In this document: positions 60,529 through 64,000 of the stretch, one piece after another
How the letters are laid out: each line of letters begins with the position of its first letter
How positions within the stretch are numbered: the first letter of the stretch is position 1
DNA from: Nostoc edaphicum CCNP1411
Lineage (GTDB): Bacteria; Cyanobacteriota; Cyanobacteriia; Cyanobacteriales; Nostocaceae
Length of the DNA: 64,000 bases
Reading direction: 5' to 3'
Assembly: GCF_014023275.1 (NCBI RefSeq)
Contig: NZ_CP054698.1
Span: forward strand, 7,587,001 to 7,651,000
Made by a program: the position numbers and the translations under genes
The notes under the pieces: generated by a model
Database searches by the model: none
What the model saw: the letters and a program-made list of their open reading frames with translations, nothing else
What the model was told of the DNA's origin: nothing

Positions 60529-60861
60529 AGAGGATGTTTGAAAAGTATTTCGCTTTCGCTGTGACTTTAGGCACTTTAGATCCCCCCTAACCCCCCTTAA
60601 AAAGCTACGGTGTATACACAAGTCTGAAATAGCTGAAAAACCCAAGGTTTTACCCCACCCTAACCCTCCCTTGCAAAGGGGAGGGGACTAGATTTTCTTG
60701 TTTCCCCCCTTGGCAAGGGGGGATTAAGGGGGGTAATTCCACTTGTGTGTACACCGTAGCTTAAAAAGGGGGGAACCGGAATCAAAGTCCCCCTTAAAAA
60801 GGGGGATTTAGGGGGATCTAAAATTTTTGATACCGACAAGAGGACTTTTCAAACATCCTCT
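60529..60861. mobile_element. MITE-like element with perfect 18-bp inverted ends (outer)
   Basis: Ends AGAGGATGTTTGAAAAGT (60529-60546) and its exact complement (60844-60861). If the ends are taken at 60530 and 60860, TTA flanks both sides and could be a 3-bp target duplication. The inside carries GGGGGA-type repeats and the inner element; there is no coding frame. Confidence 0.75.
60603..60761. mobile_element. MITE-like element nested in the outer one (159 bp)
   Basis: Inverted ends of 21 bp with one mismatch; the left starts AGCTACGGTGTATACACAAG (60603-60622), the right is at 60741-60761. It interrupts the CTTAAAAAG/GGGGG context of the outer element, which continues on both sides. Confidence 0.75.
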
Positions 60862-60924
60862 TAGTCCTCACTACAAACTATGAATATTTCGACAGTCATC
60901 ATATTATTTTAATCATCGACTTTT

Positions 60925-61302
60925 TCACGAGAAAAAATGCTGCTTTACCACATCTAGGCGTGAACAGTTCCAATAATCGATGTGGGAGACAATCAAACCA
61001 TCAGAGTTAAGACCTAATTCACTCCAACCAGGAATAGATATCCGTGGCTTCCAAGGAAGAGGAGTATTCCAACTGAGAGTCCACTCAGTTTTTATTGTGT
61101 CTCCTAAACGTTGAATATTCTGTAAGTCCATCTTGGGATCTAAAAACCAAGTTTGGATAAAATTAATCATTTCTTTATAACGTTTAACACCAGTAAATTT
61201 ATTCAGTGGGTCTTTAAAATAAACGTCTGGAGCGTAAATACTGTAAGTTTGATTTACTGGGAATCTTTGATAGTCTTCTTTGAGGATTTCAATGATATCC
61301 AT
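60925..61302 (-). CDS. DUF2358-type protein (SnoaL/NTF2-like)
   Basis: 125 residues. Matches the small cyanobacterial/plant DUF2358 family: ILKEDYQRFPVNQTYSIYAPDVYFKDPLNKFTGVKRYKEMINFIQTWFLDPKMDLQNI, and a conserved WTLSWNTPLPWKPRISIPGWSELGLN, ending with HIDYWNCS. The fold is NTF2-like; function is unknown. It is the last gene of a minus-strand row with the two genes to its right, 53 bp from the next. Confidence 0.85.
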   Translation of the reverse strand: MDIIEILKEDYQRFPVNQTYSIYAPDVYFKDPLNKFTGVKRYKEMINFIQTWFLDPKMDLQNIQRLGDTIKTEWTLSWNTPLPWKPRISIPGWSELGLNSDGLIVSHIDYWNCSRLDVVKQHFFS

Positions 61303-61355
61303 GATAGATAAATATATCTGTAAATTGCTTTAATAGGAAAACTGAAAAATTGAAA

Positions 61356-61919
61356 TCAACCCTCATTCCATAAACGTTCTAACTGACGCCGCCAAGCAGT
61401 TAGGACTTCTTCTCGCCCTTTTGCGGATGAGTCTATTTCGCCCATCATTCCTTCTGCGTAAAAGCGTTCTAAGCTTTGCATAGTAGCTTGTAGAGATTGC
61501 CCTTGCTGTTTTGCTACCTGAATAATTTGCCGGATGCGGCTTTCAATTAGTCGATTAAAAACATTATCTAATCCAGCCTGATAGAGAGATACAAGTCGGT
61601 TGATTGCATTGGATAAATCTGCACTTACTAAAGTGCTGCTGTTATGTTGAAATACCCCCCAAATTCCCCCTTCATGCAAAGCGTAACGTACTTCTTGAGT
61701 GTCATCAAAGTTGGCTTCTAGGAACTGTTCTAAAAATGGTTGGGCTTGTTGGATGGGCAGAATAGGTAGTAAAACTCGCAGCCAAGTATTATCTTCAGAA
61801 AGCAGCACCAATAGCCGAAAAGTAGAAGTGTCTACTTGCCACGATCCAGGAGCAATGCCGGCAACAGCCGATGTACCAAATAATTCTGTGAGCGTACCCG
61901 CAATTTCTTCAGGTGTCAT
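61356..61919 (-). CDS. Conserved protein, YbjN/secretion-chaperone-like, unknown function
   Basis: 187 residues. The first about 110 residues (LTELFGTSAVAGIAPGSWQVDTSTFRLLVLLSEDNTWLRVLLPILPIQQAQPFLEQFLEANFDDTQEVRYALHEGGIWGVF) have the alternating beta-alpha pattern of YbjN/CesT-like chaperone folds; the rest is helical and ends REEVLTAWRRQLERLWNEG. I cannot name a substrate. It lies 49 bp downstream of the WD40 gene on the same strand and may be co-transcribed with it. The stop and start give the same length as homologues I recall from cyanobacteria. Confidence 0.7.
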   Translation of the reverse strand: MTPEEIAGTLTELFGTSAVAGIAPGSWQVDTSTFRLLVLLSEDNTWLRVLLPILPIQQAQPFLEQFLEANFDDTQEVRYALHEGGIWGVFQHNSSTLVSADLSNAINRLVSLYQAGLDNVFNRLIESRIRQIIQVAKQQGQSLQATMQSLERFYAEGMMGEIDSSAKGREEVLTAWRRQLERLWNEG

Positions 61920-61968
61920 AAGCTTTTATTTAGATATAGCCTCTAGATTAGCGCAGAGGTGCATCAGC

Positions 61969-64000
61969 TTATTCAATCGCTCCCATTAGTTTTAATGCTA
62001 TGCGCTGTGCTGACGTTAGCCCTGTTACACCTGTGATATTCAGCCCTGCACAAAGTTTATAGCTAATTACCCGCAGACAGTCGCCAGTAGTTGCATCCCA
62101 AATACGGATGGTTTCATCATAACTGCCACTGACAATGCGTTGACCGTCGGGGGAAAACGCCACTGAATAGACCGCAGAATCATGCCCCAAAAAGGGTTGA
62201 CCAATGGGCTGACCATTCACATCCCACAACCGTACTGTCTGGTCAGAACTGCCACTGACAATCCGCTGACCGTCGGGGGAAAACGCCACTGAATAGACCC
62301 CAGAATCATGCCCCAAAAAGGGTTGACCAATGGGCTGACCATTTACATCCCACAACCGTACTGTCTGGTCAGAACTGCCACTAACAATGCGCTGACCGTC
62401 GGGGGAAAACGCCACTCCCCACACCGCAGAATCATGCCCCAAAAAGGGTTGACCAATGGGCTGACCATTCACATCCCACAACCATACTGTCTTGTCAGAA
62501 CTGCCACTAACAATGCGCTGACCGTCGGGGGAAAACGCCACTCCCCAGACCACAGAATTATGTCCCAAAAAGGGTTGACTAATGGGTTGACCATTCACAT
62601 CCCACAACCGTACTGTCTTGTCAAAACTGCCACCGACAATTCGCTCACAATCGGGGGAAAATGCCACCGAATTGACCTCAGAATCATGCCCCAAAAAGGG
62701 TTGACCAATGGGCTGACCATTTACATCCCACAACCGTACTGTCTTGTCAGAACTGCCACTGACAATCCGTTGACCGTCAGAGGAAAACGCCACTCCCCAG
62801 ACCGCAGAATCATGCCCCACAAAGGGTTGAGAAATGGGCTGACCATTCACATCCCACAACCGTACTGTGTCAGAACTGCCACTAACAATGCGCTGACCGT
62901 CGGGGGAAAACGCCACTGAATAGACCGCAGAATCATGCCCCACAAAGGGTTGAGAAATGGGCTGACCATTCACATCCCACAACCGTACTGTCTTGTCATC
63001 ACTGCCACTGACAATGCGCTGACCGTCGGGGGAAAACGCCACTGAATTGACCTCATTTTCATGCCCCAAAAAGGGTTGAGAAATGGGCTGACCATTCACA
63101 TCCCACAACCGTACTGTCTTGTCATCACTGCCACTGACAATGCGCTGACCGTCGGGGGAAAACGCCACTGAATTGACCTCATTTTCATGCCCCAAAAAGG
63201 GTTGACCAATGGGCTGACCATTCACATCCCACAACCGTACTGTCTTGTCATCACTGCCACTGACAATGCGCTGACCGTCAGGGGAAAACGCCACGGATCT
63301 TACCCAATCTTCATGCCCGGCAAATGGTTGACCAATAGGCTGACCATTCACATTCCACAACCGTACTGTGTCAGAACTGCCACTAACAATGCGCTGACCG
63401 TCGGGGGAAAACGCCACTGAATTGACCCCAGAATCATGCCCGACAAAGGGTTGACCAATGGGCTGACCATTCACATCCCACAACCGTACTGTCTTGTCAT
63501 TACTGCCACTGACAATCCGCTGACCGTCGGGGGAAAACGCCACTGAATTGACCCCAGAATCATGCCCGACAAAGGGTTGACCAATGGGCTGACCATTCAC
63601 ATCCCACAACCGTACTGTGTTGTCATCACTGCCACTGACAATCCGCTGACCGTCGGGGGAAAACGCCACTGATCTGACCCAATCTTCATGCCCTTGAAGG
63701 AACAACAAGACTCTGCCAGAGGATGCTTCCCAAACTTGTACAGTACCCTTACTATCTCCAATCACCAATTTTTTGCCATCAGCACTAAATGCCACCGACA
63801 AGACCACTCCCAGAACTGGCGCAAAAACCGAGTTTGCGAGATCGGCTCCCATCAAATTTATCCACCGCAAGCTGGCATTAGCAAAATTTACGTCTGTAAT
63901 CACAGTATGGCTGAGATCAGATTTTTCCAGACTATAGGGATTTCTTGCTAGTAGTAATTTCACCAGGTTGCCACCTATATAACCCACCTGAGTCTGGTTT
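61969..64000 (-). CDS. WD40 repeat protein, NACHT/NB-ARC receptor-like (C-terminal part; 5' end outside the window)
   Basis: At least 676 residues are visible; the frame is open to the right edge, so a start codon inside the window is not expected. The visible part opens with QVGYIGGNLVKLLLARNPYSLEKSDLSHTV, the linker found after the nucleotide-binding and helical domains of NACHT/NB-ARC-WD40 proteins, followed by a short pentapeptide-like region (ANASLRWINLMGADLANS). Then come fourteen WD40 blades of 41-42 residues, enough for two seven-bladed propellers. Blades 2-13 are almost identical (SVAFSPDGQRIVSGS, TVRLWDVNGQPI). The last blade is IWDATTGDCLRV. Blades 4 and 8 lack one residue. Such proteins are STAND-type signalling ATPases, some acting in conflict or allorecognition; the effector domain is not visible. 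Confidence 0.88.
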   Translation of the reverse strand, partial: NQTQVGYIGGNLVKLLLARNPYSLEKSDLSHTVITDVNFANASLRWINLMGADLANSVFAPVLGVVLSVAFSADGKKLVIGDSKGTVQVWEASSGRVLLFLQGHEDWVRSVAFSPDGQRIVSGSDDNTVRLWDVNGQPIGQPFVGHDSGVNSVAFSPDGQRIVSGSNDKTVRLWDVNGQPIGQPFVGHDSGVNSVAFSPDGQRIVSGSSDTVRLWNVNGQPIGQPFAGHEDWVRSVAFSPDGQRIVSGSDDKTVRLWDVNGQPIGQPFLGHENEVNSVAFSPDGQRIVSGSDDKTVRLWDVNGQPISQPFLGHENEVNSVAFSPDGQRIVSGSDDKTVRLWDVNGQPISQPFVGHDSAVYSVAFSPDGQRIVSGSSDTVRLWDVNGQPISQPFVGHDSAVWGVAFSSDGQRIVSGSSDKTVRLWDVNGQPIGQPFLGHDSEVNSVAFSPDCERIVGGSFDKTVRLWDVNGQPISQPFLGHNSVVWGVAFSPDGQRIVSGSSDKTVWLWDVNGQPIGQPFLGHDSAVWGVAFSPDGQRIVSGSSDQTVRLWDVNGQPIGQPFLGHDSGVYSVAFSPDGQRIVSGSSDQTVRLWDVNGQPIGQPFLGHDSAVYSVAFSPDGQRIVSGSYDETIRIWDATTGDCLRVISYKLCAGLNITGVTGLTSAQRIALKLMGAIE
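62110..63700 (-). repeat. WD40 tandem array of 12 near-identical 126-bp units
   Basis: Twelve units of 126 bp (two of 123 bp) with nearly the same DNA sequence. Differences gather at the codons after GH (ED, DS, EN, NS; then W, G, E, A, V), after V (R, N, Y, W), and around the SGSxD turn. Opposite-strand open frames in this array are shadows of the repeats. Confidence 0.9.

Larger units (their letters stand above)
60262..60924. other. Gene-free stretch filled by nested inverted-repeat elements
   Basis: 663 bp without a gene. Half of it is a 333-bp element (60529-60861) that contains a second element (60603-60761). The left part (60262-60528) shows a HIP1-type site near 60290 and nothing else recognisable. 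Confidence 0.65.

Noticed and set aside
62308..63420. Open frames on the plus strand opposite the WD40 array (repeated MPQKGLTNGL-type peptides)
   Set aside because: They are the periodic antisense of near-identical WD40 units; no ribosome site or family match.

Overview
The window is chromosomal DNA of a heterocyst-forming cyanobacterium of the Nostoc type. The evidence is the many GCGATCGC (HIP1) octamers, nif-type nitrogenase genes, the chlorophyll gene chlM, heptamer tandem repeats typical of this group, and a large peptide synthetase locus that reads as the nostocyclopeptide cluster. Base composition and repeat families look alike throughout, so nothing marks the window as recently acquired as a block.

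Layout. (1) 1-4.7 kb, minus strand: an XRE/periplasmic-binding-domain regulator, an orphan nifH, and a nifE-nifN scaffold pair with no nifDK nearby. NifE has unusual substitutions, so this may be an alternative nitrogenase set. (2) 5.3-9.8 kb, minus: a sulfur-scavenging operon (SfnB/DszC-like and SfnG-like monooxygenases, a MetI-like permease, an SsuA-like binding protein) that lacks an ATPase. (3) 10-13 kb: a vapC remnant and two secreted proteins of unknown role. (4) 13.4-16.9 kb, minus: egtC-egtB-egtD for ergothioneine. (5) 17-22.5 kb: a frameshifted small gene, a RlaP-type nucleotidyltransferase, a PhnD-like binding protein paired with a frameshifted sensor kinase, and two small membrane proteins.

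(6) 22.9-56.3 kb: the main system. Two divergent arms flank a 738-bp regulatory region. The right arm holds two synthetases of 3777 and 4718 residues with seven modules, an epimerase after module 3 and a terminal reductase. Reading the ten specificity residues of each adenylation domain by eye gives Tyr-Gly-D-Gln-Ile-Ser-(Me)Pro-Phe/Leu, the order of nostocyclopeptide A. The left arm holds an ABC exporter, a serine hydrolase, a decayed synthetase fragment, and three genes for 4-methylproline: a leucine-hydroxylase-like dioxygenase, a zinc alcohol dehydrogenase and a pyrroline-carboxylate reductase paralogue. The aldehyde released by the reductase would condense with the N-terminal amine to give the macrocyclic imine.

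(7) 56.3-64 kb: chlM, a CPA2-type antiporter with two stress-protein domains, two small conserved genes, and the 3' part of a WD40 receptor-like gene with fourteen blades, twelve of them nearly identical. Several MITE-like inverted-repeat elements lie between these genes.

The product of the main cluster is known. The less expected details are the dead first condensation domain behind an orphan docking domain, noncoding-type repeats inserted in frame at one loop of five of the seven adenylation domains, the HTH-like tail on the exporter, the unusual NifE, the homopolymer frameshift in the kinase and the hypervariable WD40 array.
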